Source of the DNA: Pseudomonadota bacterium
GTDB taxonomy: Bacteria; Pseudomonadota; Alphaproteobacteria; Rhizobiales; Xanthobacteraceae
Length of the DNA stretch: 64,000 nt
Assembly: GCA_018242205.1 (NCBI GenBank)
Contig: JAFECJ010000002.1
Coordinates: forward strand, 166,575-230,574
Direction of reading: 5' to 3'
A model generated the notes under the pieces. That model made no database searches. It saw only the letters and a list, made by a program, of their open reading frames with translations, and was not told where the DNA came from. Positions 44,675-53,776 of the stretch are shown here, piece by piece. Position 1 is the first letter of the stretch. Each line of letters begins with the position of its first letter. Position numbers and translations under genes: made by a program.

Positions 44675-45020
44675 CCGGGCCCCCTTCCGCTTGCTCCACA
44701 AGCCGCGCGCCGGCCGCCTGGGCGAGCGCAATGGCGAATTCCTGCAGCAACCCTTCCGGGACTACGATTTTCGCCTGCACGGTCGCGCCGGGGTCCGTGC
44801 GCCCGCTGTCGAAGGGCAGCGAGTGCTCAATCACTGCGACCATGATCGTGGCGAGGCCGCCCGCCACGGTGACGCGCGGCCGAAGGTTTGAAACAAACGA
44901 CGGCGCGACGGCCGGCTCGAGCCAGTACCGCGGATCGTTCAAGTCCGGCACGGCCGGCGCGGCGTCAGCGGGTTTCTTCGGCGCGCGGGGGCCGGTCAAC
45001 TCGATCAGGTTGCCGCTCAT
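44658..45020 (-). CDS. Hypothetical element protein
   Basis: 120 residues. Pro/Ala-rich N-terminus (LIELTGPRAPKKPADAAPAV), then a folded region with VPEGLLQEFAIALAQAAGAR. Overlaps the upstream gene (stop 45017) by 4 bases, so the three genes 45547-44480 form a coupled operon. No family recognised. Confidence 0.6.
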   Translation of the reverse strand: MSGNLIELTGPRAPKKPADAAPAVPDLNDPRYWLEPAVAPSFVSNLRPRVTVAGGLATIMVAVIEHSLPFDSGRTDPGATVQAKIVVPEGLLQEFAIALAQAAGARLVEQAEGGPGDETH

Positions 45021-45547
45021 AGCTGCACCGCCTTCCGCCGGATGGCGTCGGCGCGCTTGTGCTTCGGGATGGCGGTATAGGCTTCGTCAGCGGCGACGGC
45101 CGCCGCGATGCGATCGGCCTTCAGGCCGAGATAGGCGCCATCAAACTTGATGATCTGGCGCTTCACCGCGAGCTGCGCCTTGTTGCAGACCGGCGTCAGG
45201 ACCAACTCGGCACGGGCCTTGCGAAGTTGGGCCAGCAACGGGCAGTCGATGCCATGTTGCCCGTGCCGAAAGGCGACAATAATCGCGGCATCCGGCAACT
45301 CATCGCGGAGGTGCTCACCGTAACGCGCGGCATCGATCAGCGCCTCATAGAACCGCACACGGTGCTCGGCCTCGAGGAAAGTGCGCCACCGCGCATGCGT
45401 CACTTCGCGATCGCTCGGCCGCGCCGATGTCGCAGGCAGTGGCGAAATGCTACAGTCTGTCGCATTTTCCGCCGTCTCGATCTTACGCGCTGGCACCTGC
45501 CCGGCGCGCTCGCGCAGCCGGAATTCTATGATCGTCCCCGTCGTCAT
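45017..45547 (-). CDS. Hypothetical element protein
   Basis: 176 residues, begins MTTGTIIEFRLRERAGQVPA. Its middle part ARWRTFLEAEHRVRFYEALI is helical. No membrane segment or catalytic motif seen. First gene of the small minus-strand operon. Not recognised. Confidence 0.6.
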   Translation of the reverse strand: MTTGTIIEFRLRERAGQVPARKIETAENATDCSISPLPATSARPSDREVTHARWRTFLEAEHRVRFYEALIDAARYGEHLRDELPDAAIIVAFRHGQHGIDCPLLAQLRKARAELVLTPVCNKAQLAVKRQIIKFDGAYLGLKADRIAAAVAADEAYTAIPKHKRADAIRRKAVQL

Positions 45548-45964
45548 GGTGTGATGCTCTAGGTTATCGGCTTTCCAAGGCCGCGCCCGGTGTCAGACCG
45601 GGCAGCCGGGAGTTGGAAACCTGCCTAGAGACAGGCGGCGCGCTTTTACCTTTCGGCTGGACATGGCAGCGCCCTCCCGGCCATACTGGCCAGGTTGACG
45701 CGCCCGCCAAGGCGCATCGCAGCAAAGCCCCGCCAAGGGCGGCTGCATTCGACGGCAGGTCCGCCGCCAAGCGGTTGCCGTCTATCTAGGTCCGGGTTTC
45801 CAAGCCCACGGACAGATTCTGTGATTTGCCAGCGAAGAGCAAGCCCCTTCGGGGCTGCTTTCGCGCGTGCCCAGGCCGGCCGGCCCTCCCCGTTTTCCAC
45901 CGCCCCCCCGGCTTCCGCAGGCCCGCAGCGACCGCCATGATTTGCCTTCGGGAGGGCCACCGCG
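45548..45964. other. Non-coding 417 bp with several GC-rich hairpins
   Basis: No credible gene. Short hairpins include agcccc/ggggct at 45843-45848 and 45852-45857 and a cctg/cagg stem near 45620-45640. The region separates divergently transcribed genes and so should contain two promoters. A structured small RNA is possible but unproven. Confidence 0.45.
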
Positions 45965-46600
45965 ATGTATTCCCTCGACACGACCGCAGGTTCTACGCCG
46001 GGCCGGAAATGCGGCAAGCGCTATCACTGCGCTGGGTGCCAGAAGGTCTTGTGGGTTGGATCCGAGCCAGGCGGCCGGAAGGCTAAGTGTTTCGACTGCC
46101 GTGAGGTCGACGCGGCGCTTAAGAGCAAAGGAAAGCGTGCCTGCATCGACTGTGGCGATGCCGTTCCGTCAAACAGGCGACAGCGATGCGAACGCTGCCA
46201 AACGGAACATACTTATGAGGTTCGGCGTCAGTGGCGCGCACGAAACCATGACAAGATCAGACTGTGGCGGAGATCCTACTCGATCAGCGACAAAGGGCGT
46301 GCTTCAAAAAAAGGTCGACGCAAGCGATATCGCGCTCGACGAATGGCCGACGAAAGCTATCGTCAGAAGCAACGCCTGCGAAAGCGAGCATGGAGGAAAC
46401 GACATGCGGCCAGGCTGCGGGAGTATCAGCGACTCTATCGCCTTTCGCACCCCGGACGAAGCTCCGCATGGTACCGGGACAATCCCGAACGCGCCAAACT
46501 GCAAGCTCGTAACTATTATGCCCGAAATCGCGCCAAACTTGTTGCACGCTCCCGGAAAAATCGTCTTTTGGCAAAGGCTGCCAGATTGAAGAGCCGCTGA
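45965..46600 (+). CDS. Basic zinc-ribbon protein of the element
   Basis: 211 residues from ATG 45965. The first third has four C-x2-C pairs (CAGC, CFDC, CIDC, CERC, between about residues 23 and 79), enough for two zinc sites. The rest is extremely rich in Arg/Lys with repeating Y-R-x-x-(H/N)-P modules (LYRLSHPGRS, WYRDNPERAK) and YYARNRAKLVARSRKN. It probably binds DNA or RNA. The tail resembles the leader of phage HNH proteins, but no HNH motif is visible. Confidence 0.65.
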   Translation: MYSLDTTAGSTPGRKCGKRYHCAGCQKVLWVGSEPGGRKAKCFDCREVDAALKSKGKRACIDCGDAVPSNRRQRCERCQTEHTYEVRRQWRARNHDKIRLWRRSYSISDKGRASKKGRRKRYRARRMADESYRQKQRLRKRAWRKRHAARLREYQRLYRLSHPGRSSAWYRDNPERAKLQARNYYARNRAKLVARSRKNRLLAKAARLKSR

Positions 46601-46614
46601 GGTCCTATCCTGCT

Positions 46615-46971
46615 ATGCCCGAACGCTACACCCGCCCCCACCACCACGAACGGGTACAAACCACCGAGCGCATGAAACGCGCCTGGGAGGCCGAGGCCGA
46701 CGCGCGCGAAGCGGTGCAGACCTTCAATGCCCGCCTTGAGCAAGGCCGCGCTATCTGGGCATGGCCGACGATCGCCGCCGCCCTCACCGGCAGATACCCT
46801 TGGCTGACGATCGTATGCGAGAGCTGCGACGGCGTGACCGATCTCGACTTGCGGATGAAGCCACGCCCGCCTGAGGCCTCGATCCGTGTCGTGCTGCACG
46901 ACGTCAAATGCCCGCGGTGCAACGGCCACGGCCGGCCACGGATTGCTTCACTACGAGAAAATCCAGGGTAG
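46615..46971 (+). CDS. Small zinc-finger-like hypothetical protein
   Basis: 118 residues starting 15 bases after the previous gene. A helical N-terminus (RVQTTERMKRAWEAEADARE) and two C-x2-C motifs, CESC (about residue 68) and CPRC (about 99), suggest one zinc site. No known function; similar proteins occur in Bradyrhizobium prophages as far as I recall. Confidence 0.6.
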   Translation: MPERYTRPHHHERVQTTERMKRAWEAEADAREAVQTFNARLEQGRAIWAWPTIAAALTGRYPWLTIVCESCDGVTDLDLRMKPRPPEASIRVVLHDVKCPRCNGHGRPRIASLRENPG

Positions 46972-46996
46972 CCACACCAAATAGACTTAAGCCGTC

Positions 46997-47416
46997 TCAG
47001 GCCTTTGGCACCGGTCGGCTCAGATTGCTACAGGTGAAGTCTAGCTCCGCCCCTGTGTTGAGGATCAAGCGCGATGCCGTCACGCGGCAGTCTTTCCGGC
47101 CGATTTGTTGAAAGTACGTCGCCCCGGCGCGTTCGTAAGTGCCGGGCTCGACTTCAGGCTTCGCAAGCCCGTGGCTTGCGCCATAAACTCCGCCCGCGAT
47201 GAAGGCCTGACCTGCCTCCAGGCCAACGATCATCTTGGGCTTGGTTTTGTGAACCCAAACCCGATATCGATCATCGTAAAGCCCGGAAACCACGGCATCC
47301 TCTTTCACGTTTCCGTATTCGGAGCCGAGATATTCAGCTTCTACTACTGACTCGGCTGCGACGCATCCAGAAAGTAGAAGACACGCTCCGATCAGGCGGC
47401 ATACATCCCACATCAT
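46997..47416 (-). CDS. Putative lipoprotein
   Basis: 139 residues. MMWDVCRLIGACLLLSGCVA gives a type II signal with lipobox LSGC. The mature part carries YGASHGLAKPEVEPGTYERA and two further Cys. Likely membrane-attached cargo, not a structural gene. Function unknown. Confidence 0.65.
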   Translation of the reverse strand: MMWDVCRLIGACLLLSGCVAAESVVEAEYLGSEYGNVKEDAVVSGLYDDRYRVWVHKTKPKMIVGLEAGQAFIAGGVYGASHGLAKPEVEPGTYERAGATYFQQIGRKDCRVTASRLILNTGAELDFTCSNLSRPVPKA

Positions 47417-47445
47417 TGCCCTTCCAAGAGGTAATGATTGCCGCG

Positions 47446-47691
47446 CTAAGGTTTACACCGCAGTTGCTCCGGCGTGAAGCCATCGGCTCCCGTCGGCCAT
47501 GGGCCGAGCGCCTCTTCATCCCATAGTCGGATATAAATGCCCTCTTGCATGACCGGACTACCGTCAGGATAGGTGCCACCATCGTGTGCGAAGAGAACGT
47601 TGACGCCGTTCTCTCCGAACTGCGGGCCATAAACAAGCGTCTTCCCGCGCGCCGCAACCAGCTCCCCGCATTGCTTTCGAGCATCAAGCAT
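47446..47691 (-). CDS. Small protein coupled to the tail-fibre gene
   Basis: 81 residues from ATG 47691, which overlaps the tail-fibre stop (47684-47686) by 8 bases, with ggag upstream; a longer frame to 47778 exists. Begins MLDARKQCGELVAARGKTLV. Coupled position after a tail fibre is where chaperones or receptor-binding adaptors often lie; this is inference. Confidence 0.55.
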   Translation of the reverse strand: MLDARKQCGELVAARGKTLVYGPQFGENGVNVLFAHDGGTYPDGSPVMQEGIYIRLWDEEALGPWPTGADGFTPEQLRCKP

Positions 47692-49486
47692 CGCCGCACT
47701 CCCATGAGATCCAGACGTGTTGAGGATTGGAATCGACATGGCCGATATTCGTGTTCGCGGCGTTGTCGAAATAGACATACGGCTTGTAGGTTTCCGCGCC
47801 GTCGCAGAGGTCGCGATAAGTCGGATACATCATCGCGCCCGTGTTCGCGAAGCCGGCAGGCGCATAACCAACCGCGGCGCCGCTTTCCACGGTCTGGCCG
47901 TTCTTCCACCACTTCATTGTGAGATTGGTTGGAGGATTGTCGACTCCGGCATCTAACCAGACGCCGCCGCTGTATTTGACCCAGCCGGCCGGCGGCGTCA
48001 GCACCGACGTCGATTTATTCCAGCAGCCGCCGACATTGTGGCGGGTCGTGCCGAAATTCACTGCGGTGTAGACGCCGTCGAAAAGATACTGGCCACCATC
48101 GTTGCCCCGATGGGCAACGCCCATGATTGGAAGCTGAATGCCCTTGGCGCCCGGAATGTTGAGCCGAATGGCGGACGGCGACGCGACCCATGCTCCCGCC
48201 GTAGCAAGGCCCGAGCCATACGAGGCGAGCGCCAGCACACGGATCGGTTTGCTGGTGCGCGCCGTGGTGCTGTAGAGCGTCATCGCGGAATCGGCTGCGC
48301 CGAGACCACCCTCGGCGGTCGTCGAATAAGCATTGACCTCATTGATGTACATGCCACCGTCGCTGTCGCCAGCCGCTGTGGTGCGGACCTGTCGATTTGC
48401 GACCGCAAGCTCAACCGTGCCGGCGTTGTCGATGGCGCAGATCAGCAGATGGAACGGCAGGTTTGACGATGCGCCGAGCGTCGAGCCGCTCGAGATCGTA
48501 ATCGAGGTCGCGGCCACAATCTGACGCCCGAGATAGGTGCCGTCGTTCCGCAAAAACGACACGCCGACAGGATCGCTCGGGCTCGGATTATTGCCAGCTT
48601 GCGTCTTGATGGCGAATGTGACGGCGTTGCCGGTATGGCTTTCAACAATCTTGCCGTTGATGAGTGCCAGTGGGAACAACGAAACATCGATTGCCGAAGG
48701 ATCGTTCCACGCACCGCTTGAGCGGAAACGCGGCCGGTTCGAGCTGGTGTTGACATAAAACGCACCGTCCGCAACGGCGTCGCCGTTAAGATCCGTGGAT
48801 GGATCGGCCGACAACGCGCCAAGATATTTGGCCCGGAATTCGTGGAGTGCATCGGCGGCATCCTGTGCCGCCGCTTCGGCAGCGACGCGATCGGCCGACG
48901 TCGCAATATCGCTCAACAGGCGAAATTGTGTGCCGACCTTGAATCCAGCCACCATCATGCCGGCTACCAAACCGCCAGCCGGAACGCTCGCGCCGGAATT
49001 TGTCTTGATGGTCAGCGCGGTTCCACCATTGAAAGCAACAGTGACGGTCGACGACGTATTGTCCGTTGTGATCGGCAGAATGATCAGCGCCGCGCCATCG
49101 CCGGACGGAATAGGTGTGGTCGACGTTGCGACGATCTCATTGGCCGTCCCGGCGCCGGCGTTCGAAGCCTTGATGAAGCTGTTCGGGAGATCGGCAACCC
49201 GCCCCCAGGCACCCGTATCAGGCGCGCCAGCTTTGCGATAGATGCCGTTGTAGGCCACGGTCGTATCGCCGACGACCATCGCACCGGCGCCGGTATTCGG
49301 CGACAAATCGGCGTAGAGGCCAGCACGCGTGAGATAGATGAGCCAGCCGCCGCCGGTAGCAGCGAGCATGCTAAGCATCGTGCACTGCTCGACATGCAGC
49401 ACCTGCGCTTCGCCCATGTTGGCGCCGCGAGCATTGCCATTGGCATCGACGGGGCTGTACACTTGCATTGGATCATAGGTGAACAT
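47684..49486 (-). CDS. Phage tail-fibre-like protein
   Basis: 600 residues from ATG 49486 (MFTYDPMQVYSPVDANGNAR). Repetitive Ala/Gly/Thr/Ser-rich beta sequence throughout, with DLNGDAVADGAFYVNTSSNR (about residues 225-244), a segment often seen in tail fibres, and an Asn/Gly-rich C-terminus (HRGNDGGQYLFDGVYTAVNF) likely for receptor contact. Its presence without a tail tape measure or baseplate set is odd for a whole phage; a satellite could use it to change host range of a helper. Folding class is inferred. Confidence 0.7.
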   Translation of the reverse strand: MFTYDPMQVYSPVDANGNARGANMGEAQVLHVEQCTMLSMLAATGGGWLIYLTRAGLYADLSPNTGAGAMVVGDTTVAYNGIYRKAGAPDTGAWGRVADLPNSFIKASNAGAGTANEIVATSTTPIPSGDGAALIILPITTDNTSSTVTVAFNGGTALTIKTNSGASVPAGGLVAGMMVAGFKVGTQFRLLSDIATSADRVAAEAAAQDAADALHEFRAKYLGALSADPSTDLNGDAVADGAFYVNTSSNRPRFRSSGAWNDPSAIDVSLFPLALINGKIVESHTGNAVTFAIKTQAGNNPSPSDPVGVSFLRNDGTYLGRQIVAATSITISSGSTLGASSNLPFHLLICAIDNAGTVELAVANRQVRTTAAGDSDGGMYINEVNAYSTTAEGGLGAADSAMTLYSTTARTSKPIRVLALASYGSGLATAGAWVASPSAIRLNIPGAKGIQLPIMGVAHRGNDGGQYLFDGVYTAVNFGTTRHNVGGCWNKSTSVLTPPAGWVKYSGGVWLDAGVDNPPTNLTMKWWKNGQTVESGAAVGYAPAGFANTGAMMYPTYRDLCDGAETYKPYVYFDNAANTNIGHVDSNPQHVWISWECGDA

Positions 49487-49552
49487 AGCGATGGGGTCCT
49501 TCTAAGGGCCTGGCGCGCCATCACGGCGGGCTAAAGCATGAGTTTGAGATGT

Positions 49553-49804
49553 TCACTTTAAGGTTCGGCCGAGCATTGCCGCAGCGATATGCTCATAGCC
49601 AATTGCCAAATGCGCACGGAGCGGTTCGATCTGCGACGTCACGGAAAGGTCGCGGATGTTTTCTGCCGATCGGACGCAAACCGCCGCCGCTGCCGCCTGC
49701 TTCAAGGCGCCGGAATTGACGAGTTCCAGAAGCAGATGGTGTGCGAACAGCCGATCAGCGGAAATTTTCAGGGCTTGTACGTCACCGATGTTTTGGGTGC
49801 TCAT
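49553..49804 (-). CDS. Small hypothetical element protein
   Basis: 83 residues from ATG 49804 with gaaggaa upstream. Begins MSTQNIGDVQALKISADRLF; helical, Ala-rich (KQAAAAAVCVRSAENIRDLS). Sits between the protease and tail-fibre genes. Not recognised. The frame to 49978 upstream is probably untranslated. Confidence 0.55.
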   Translation of the reverse strand: MSTQNIGDVQALKISADRLFAHHLLLELVNSGALKQAAAAAVCVRSAENIRDLSVTSQIEPLRAHLAIGYEHIAAAMLGRTLK

Positions 49805-50005
49805 CTCAGGTTCCTTCTTCATCCTCGATGCTGGACTACATTTCAGATTAAAGACCCTCTCCCGGCCCGCAGTACATCCGTGCGAGCCGGGAGAGGTTGA
49901 CAGCGTGCGCGCTGACCCTGCCGCGCCCGCCATCGCGCGCCGTAAGACCGCCGGAGACTTCCACCATCCAAAAGTCATTAAGCGTCCGTCGACGCGTCAC
50001 TTGCG

Positions 50006-50695
50006 TCATTCCATCCGCTCCAAGAGCTCGCGAACCTCGCGAAAGGCGCCGCTGACCCTCTCGGCCGCTTTGGTACATGCATCGCCGATTTCGCCGACCA
50101 CGGCCGAGGGATCGGTCACGACTTCGGCGAAGGCCTGGGCAACGGCGCCCCGCTTGCAGAGCGAAATCTCGTTGAGATGAGCCGCCTTGATGACGCAACA
50201 AGTCTCGCCATTCGATTGCAGGTCGTAGGTTTCGGTCGCCCGATAGCGGACGCTCATTCCGCGACGGCGTCCCATCTTGACGTCGTCGAAGATCAGATCG
50301 CCGAGTTCGGTGTCGGGTACAGCGAGTTTGAAGCCGAGGCCGGTTTCATCCGACCACAATTCGAGCCCGAAGCCGTTCGTCGCGCCGAGACATTTCGATT
50401 CCTCGTGCTCATCGAGAAAGCGAACGGTGCCTTTGCTCAAGAGCGTGGGCGCGAATGCGCCCGTATCGAAGATCTCGAAGCGGCCTTGATGAACGTGCGC
50501 CTTATTCCACATCGTCGCGTAGCCGCCGATGTAACGCTGCACTTGGCTCTTGGCCGGCCGCGCCGCCGCTTTGCCGGCGAAGCCACCCATCCGAATTCCG
50601 CCGACAGGCGACGAGAATTCGAGATCGCTTGGCCATCCGGCCGCGCGCTCCAATCCGCCGCCGCCGAAGCGCTTATGCCATTCTGCGGCGCGCAT
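50006..50695 (-). CDS. HK97-type prohead protease
   Basis: 229 residues. GYATMWNKAHVHQGRFEIFD, FLDEHEESKCLGAT (catalytic His), GRRRGMSVRYRATE (catalytic Ser after GM, about residue 148) and NEISLCKRGAV match the S78 prohead protease fold. In HK97-like phages it trims the scaffold and capsid protein. No capsid or portal gene follows, so it may process a helper phage capsid or be a remnant. A single-base overlap joins it to the gene upstream. Confidence 0.85.
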   Translation of the reverse strand: MRAAEWHKRFGGGGLERAAGWPSDLEFSSPVGGIRMGGFAGKAAARPAKSQVQRYIGGYATMWNKAHVHQGRFEIFDTGAFAPTLLSKGTVRFLDEHEESKCLGATNGFGLELWSDETGLGFKLAVPDTELGDLIFDDVKMGRRRGMSVRYRATETYDLQSNGETCCVIKAAHLNEISLCKRGAVAQAFAEVVTDPSAVVGEIGDACTKAAERVSGAFREVRELLERME

Positions 50696-51366
50696 TAGCG
50701 CAACTCCTTCGGAATGTCGCCGCGCTCGATGAGCCCATCGGTCATGCAGCCGCGAAGAAATGACGCCAGCGGGCCGTTACGATCGCCGGGACCGCCCGCA
50801 AACTTCGGAAACGCGCTGCCGAGCCGCGACCAGCGAATGCCCTTGCGGTTGAGCGTGTTGGTGAATGCGGTATAGGCCGCATTGGCGCGATGCAGTTCGA
50901 TCGCGGCGCCGATGACGGCGAGCGCCAATTCGCGATGCTGCGGCGCGACCGCTTTGCAGGCGGCACGGGATGCGATGATCGCCTGCTCGCGCATGTCGGA
51001 CTGTGCGGCCTGGAGCGCGCGTTCGACGACGGAAAGGTCGATCTCGATTTGCTGCAGCTGCTTGGCAGCGGCATCCGAATCGGTAGTGTCTCGGGAGGGA
51101 ACGCCGAGCGCCGCCGCAACCGCCGCCGAGATGCCGGCGAACGTCGGCGGCTGGGCGCCGTCAAACTTGGCAGCGAGTGCATCCCGCTCGCCGACCAGTT
51201 TCTCCCGAAGCGCTCGCAACTTCGCCAGATGGTCGCGCGCCTCCTTGAATTCCGGCGATATCGAATGCAGCGACGGAACATCCGAAGGCAGCGTCGGCGC
51301 ATCGGATTTAATTGGTGAGGCGTTGCGGGTGCTGCGAATAGCGATGTTCATCGGGTTAATCTCCAT
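50695..51366 (-). CDS. Hypothetical element protein before the protease
   Basis: 223 residues from ATG 51366 (ggagtg upstream; ATG 51351 possible). A helical region with HLAKLRALREKLVGERDALA (coiled coil, about 55-75) and a C-terminal half with ELHRANAAYTAFTNTLNRKG. The frame remains open upstream to 51645 but that overlaps another gene. Not recognised; scaffold-like helical content is noted. Confidence 0.6.
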   Translation of the reverse strand: MEINPMNIAIRSTRNASPIKSDAPTLPSDVPSLHSISPEFKEARDHLAKLRALREKLVGERDALAAKFDGAQPPTFAGISAAVAAALGVPSRDTTDSDAAAKQLQQIEIDLSVVERALQAAQSDMREQAIIASRAACKAVAPQHRELALAVIGAAIELHRANAAYTAFTNTLNRKGIRWSRLGSAFPKFAGGPGDRNGPLASFLRGCMTDGLIERGDIPKELR

Positions 51367-51371
51367 GACTG

Positions 51372-51785
51372 TCACTCCGCTTTTCGCCCGGCCGGACCAC
51401 CCACGAAAATATTTACGTGGGTGGTTTTTTCGTCCGGCGCCGTCTTTTTCCGCAACCTTTCGTAAATCGCGTTGGGCGAACCGTGGCCGGCGAGACGCCG
51501 CGCGACGCGCATCAGCGCCTGGTGCCGCGACCGCACCGCCCCACTTTCGACCAGATCGAGCACTTCGCGCACCGCCGAAGCGTCGTCGATCGGTTGCCGC
51601 CCCCGCGCGGCCGACTGAAAGAAAGCGCGCGCGGCGCGCTGCCACGCTTGCCGCATGGCCGGTGTCGGGGCCGCCGATGCAAGTCGCCCGAACAAATCGC
51701 CGATCCGCGCCGCGTCGGCACCGCCCAAAATCGCGGCGAGGTCACTTTCGCGCTCGATCGAATCGGTGCGGCGCGTTTCGTTCAT
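51372..51785 (-). CDS. Hypothetical element protein
   Basis: 137 residues. Helical, Arg/Ala-rich, begins MNETRRTDSIERESDLAAIL; ends HVNIFVGGPAGRKAE. ATG overlaps the upstream stop by 4 bases (51782-51785). Not recognised. Confidence 0.6.
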   Translation of the reverse strand: MNETRRTDSIERESDLAAILGGADAARIGDLFGRLASAAPTPAMRQAWQRAARAFFQSAARGRQPIDDASAVREVLDLVESGAVRSRHQALMRVARRLAGHGSPNAIYERLRKKTAPDEKTTHVNIFVGGPAGRKAE

Positions 51786-52093
51786 GACCGCAGCGCCTCG
51801 ATCAAAGCTTGTGAAACTTCCGACGCGATCGGCGCGACAGCGGCTTCATAGCCCGCGCGCCAGTCCGCTTCGGTTTCGCCTTTCGCAACATCGAACGTTG
51901 CCGCGATCGGCAAACCGCCGGTCACATCGTCGTCGCTGAGGTGAACGTAAAGCATCGCCGACGTTTCGCCTTCGCAATGCTCAAAGTCGACCTGCACCGG
52001 CACTGGCGCCGGCATATTCTGCAACTTGGCCTGCAGCGCGAAAATGGCCAGGCTGAGAACAACGCGCTCGGCTGCATCGCGAATCGTCGGCAT
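51782..52093 (-). CDS. Hypothetical element protein
   Basis: 103 residues. An N-terminal helix (DAAERVVLSLAIFALQAKLQ) and an acidic middle (HLSDDDVTGG). Coupled on the downstream side. Not recognised. Confidence 0.6.
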   Translation of the reverse strand: MPTIRDAAERVVLSLAIFALQAKLQNMPAPVPVQVDFEHCEGETSAMLYVHLSDDDVTGGLPIAATFDVAKGETEADWRAGYEAAVAPIASEVSQALIEALRS

Positions 52094-52096
52094 GGG

Positions 52097-52540
52097 TTAA
52101 GCGCGCGGCGCCGCGGCGCGCGCGTCCTTTCCGTCGCGACCGCGCTTGACGGCCAAGGTCCAATTGCTGCCGCCTTCGCTCGGGCGCGTTTTCGTTTCGC
52201 GATTACAGAACCAGACGCTGCCGTCATCGGTCGCGAAATGGCCGCGCTGGTACGTGGCGCCGGGCTCAAATACTCCTCGATATTCGATATCCGGCCTTTC
52301 CTCGAGCTCGGCCACGCGCAATTCAAGCCGGCGACGTTCGGCCGCGCCGGCTTCGAGCGCGAATGTCAGGTTCATGATCTTGGTCATGAGCAAGCCGAAT
52401 GCGGCGCCCTGCCCCTGCTTGATCGCTTCCGCCAGCGCCGCGGCGTCGGCGTCGACGCTGCCGCCAGCCTTAGCCGCCGACTTGAATGCCGCAGCCGTCG
52501 CGCCGTCGCGCGCTTCCATTTCCTTGATGGTCAACCGCAT
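52097..52540 (-). CDS. Putative surface or tail-associated protein with carbohydrate-binding-like end
   Basis: 147 residues. A coiled-coil N-terminal half (FALEAGAAERRRLELRVAEL) and a C-terminal module GVFEPGATYQRGHFATDDGS then VWFCNRETKTRP, which resembles the Tyr/Trp-rich chitin-binding-like modules attached to phage tail proteins. Overlaps the upstream gene by 10 bases. Function inferred. Confidence 0.6.
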   Translation of the reverse strand: MRLTIKEMEARDGATAAAFKSAAKAGGSVDADAAALAEAIKQGQGAAFGLLMTKIMNLTFALEAGAAERRRLELRVAELEERPDIEYRGVFEPGATYQRGHFATDDGSVWFCNRETKTRPSEGGSNWTLAVKRGRDGKDARAAAPRA

Positions 52541-52872
52541 TCGTTGAGCCTCTTTGCGAGCCCACGAAGACGGCCGCGGAGGCAGACGATTTCGACCTCG
52601 TTGTCGGCGTCGGGAGCATATTTCTGCCAGAGCATCGCATCGGCGAGCGATCGCTCTGTATCGCGATATTGCTTCTGGAGCGCGGCACGCTTTGCTGCCG
52701 TCTCATTGAGGTAAACGGCAGGCCCCGCATCGCGCGGCGCGGCGCGCTGCGGCGATTGCATGATGCGGACGGCGCCCGCGCCGTGTTTTGACGCGGGGCG
52801 GTCGATGCGAACGCTGTGCTTCGCCTGGTGAAGCATGGTGCGCGTGTTGTAGTTCATGGCGAACATCTCCAA
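52531..52872 (-). CDS. Hypothetical element protein
   Basis: 113 residues from ATG 52872 (ATG 52857 alternative). C-terminal helix with ALQKQYRDTERSLADAMLWQ. No signal, no membrane segment. Not recognised. Confidence 0.55.
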   Translation of the reverse strand: MEMFAMNYNTRTMLHQAKHSVRIDRPASKHGAGAVRIMQSPQRAAPRDAGPAVYLNETAAKRAALQKQYRDTERSLADAMLWQKYAPDADNEVEIVCLRGRLRGLAKRLNECG

Positions 52873-52884
52873 TCCGATGCCCGA

Positions 52885-53289
52885 TCATTCGCGCCCGGCT
52901 CGCGTCGGCGCAATGACCTTTGTGGGAGTCGCGGGAGTCACTCCCACCACTCCCATGCGATCGACACGCCAAACGCTGCCCGCACCGTCTTGACCGACGC
53001 GCGAAACCAACACGCCGCCGATCCTTTGCCCGGCGAGACGCTGTAGCGCCTTGCCAAGCTTGCGCGCATCGTCCACGCCGCTCGTCTCAAAAGCCGCGGC
53101 GAGATCGGCGCGGCTGGCGCCGAGCTCAAACACCTCGCGCGAGCTGAAGGCCCGCCGACCAGCAGCCGACACGACCGCGCGCAACAGCGCGGCATCAGCT
53201 TCGGCCGGCGGTGCTGGCGCGAGCCGCGCGTTCAAGGTCCGCAGTTCGGCCAAGATCGCGCGCAACAGATCCTCGGTTTCTGCGGTCAT
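52885..53289 (-). CDS. Hypothetical element protein
   Basis: 134 residues. Begins MTAETEDLLRAILAELRTLN; the centre SREVFELGASRADLAAAFET resembles a winged-helix turn, so weak DNA-binding is possible. ATG overlaps the upstream stop by 4 bases. Confidence 0.55.
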   Translation of the reverse strand: MTAETEDLLRAILAELRTLNARLAPAPPAEADAALLRAVVSAAGRRAFSSREVFELGASRADLAAAFETSGVDDARKLGKALQRLAGQRIGGVLVSRVGQDGAGSVWRVDRMGVVGVTPATPTKVIAPTRAGRE

Positions 53290-53639
53290 GATAGCGGCGC
53301 CTCGCGCGTGGCTTGCTGCAAACGCTCGATCTCAGTCACGACGCGCTTGTCCCGCATCAGGCGCCAAATTGTCATGCGGTTCGGGCTTCGGTAGCCGGCC
53401 TGGAATGCAGCGGCGATCGGCTTAAGGCCGTCGGCGATAGCGCGTGCGAAGGCCGCTTGTCGCGGCACAAGACATTCGCCGCGCTTCGGCTTCGTCGTGA
53501 TAGTGCCACCGCCAACTGCCGGCAGGGCGCCGTGGCGCCTTCTTTTCGGCTGCGCCAACAATGCTTCAAGCTCATCGAGGTCGCGCTCGATCTCGTCGAG
53601 CTCCGTATCGTCAATCATCCGTGACCGCGCGGCGTTCAT
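53286..53639 (-). CDS. Terminase small subunit-like protein
   Basis: 117 residues. After an acidic N-terminus, VPRQAAFARAIADGLKPIAA then AFQAGYRSPNRMTIWRLMRD is the helix-turn-helix pattern of small terminase (TerS) subunits, which recognise packaging sites. Shorter than phage TerS (140-180). No large terminase follows, which is how satellites redirect a helper's packaging. The call rests on one motif, so a plain DNA-binding protein is possible. Confidence 0.55.
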   Translation of the reverse strand: MNAARSRMIDDTELDEIERDLDELEALLAQPKRRRHGALPAVGGGTITTKPKRGECLVPRQAAFARAIADGLKPIAAAFQAGYRSPNRMTIWRLMRDKRVVTEIERLQQATREAPLS

Positions 53640-53776
53640 TGCTCAATCGCCCTGTAACATCGGCACGACCAAAAAAATGATCGCCCAATTAGCCGCAAAA
53701 GTTTTTGTTGCGAGTCCACCGGTCCCTAAATGAAAGCCGAAAACCTTTTTCCCTCCCCCCCGGGGGTGCCTTGCAA

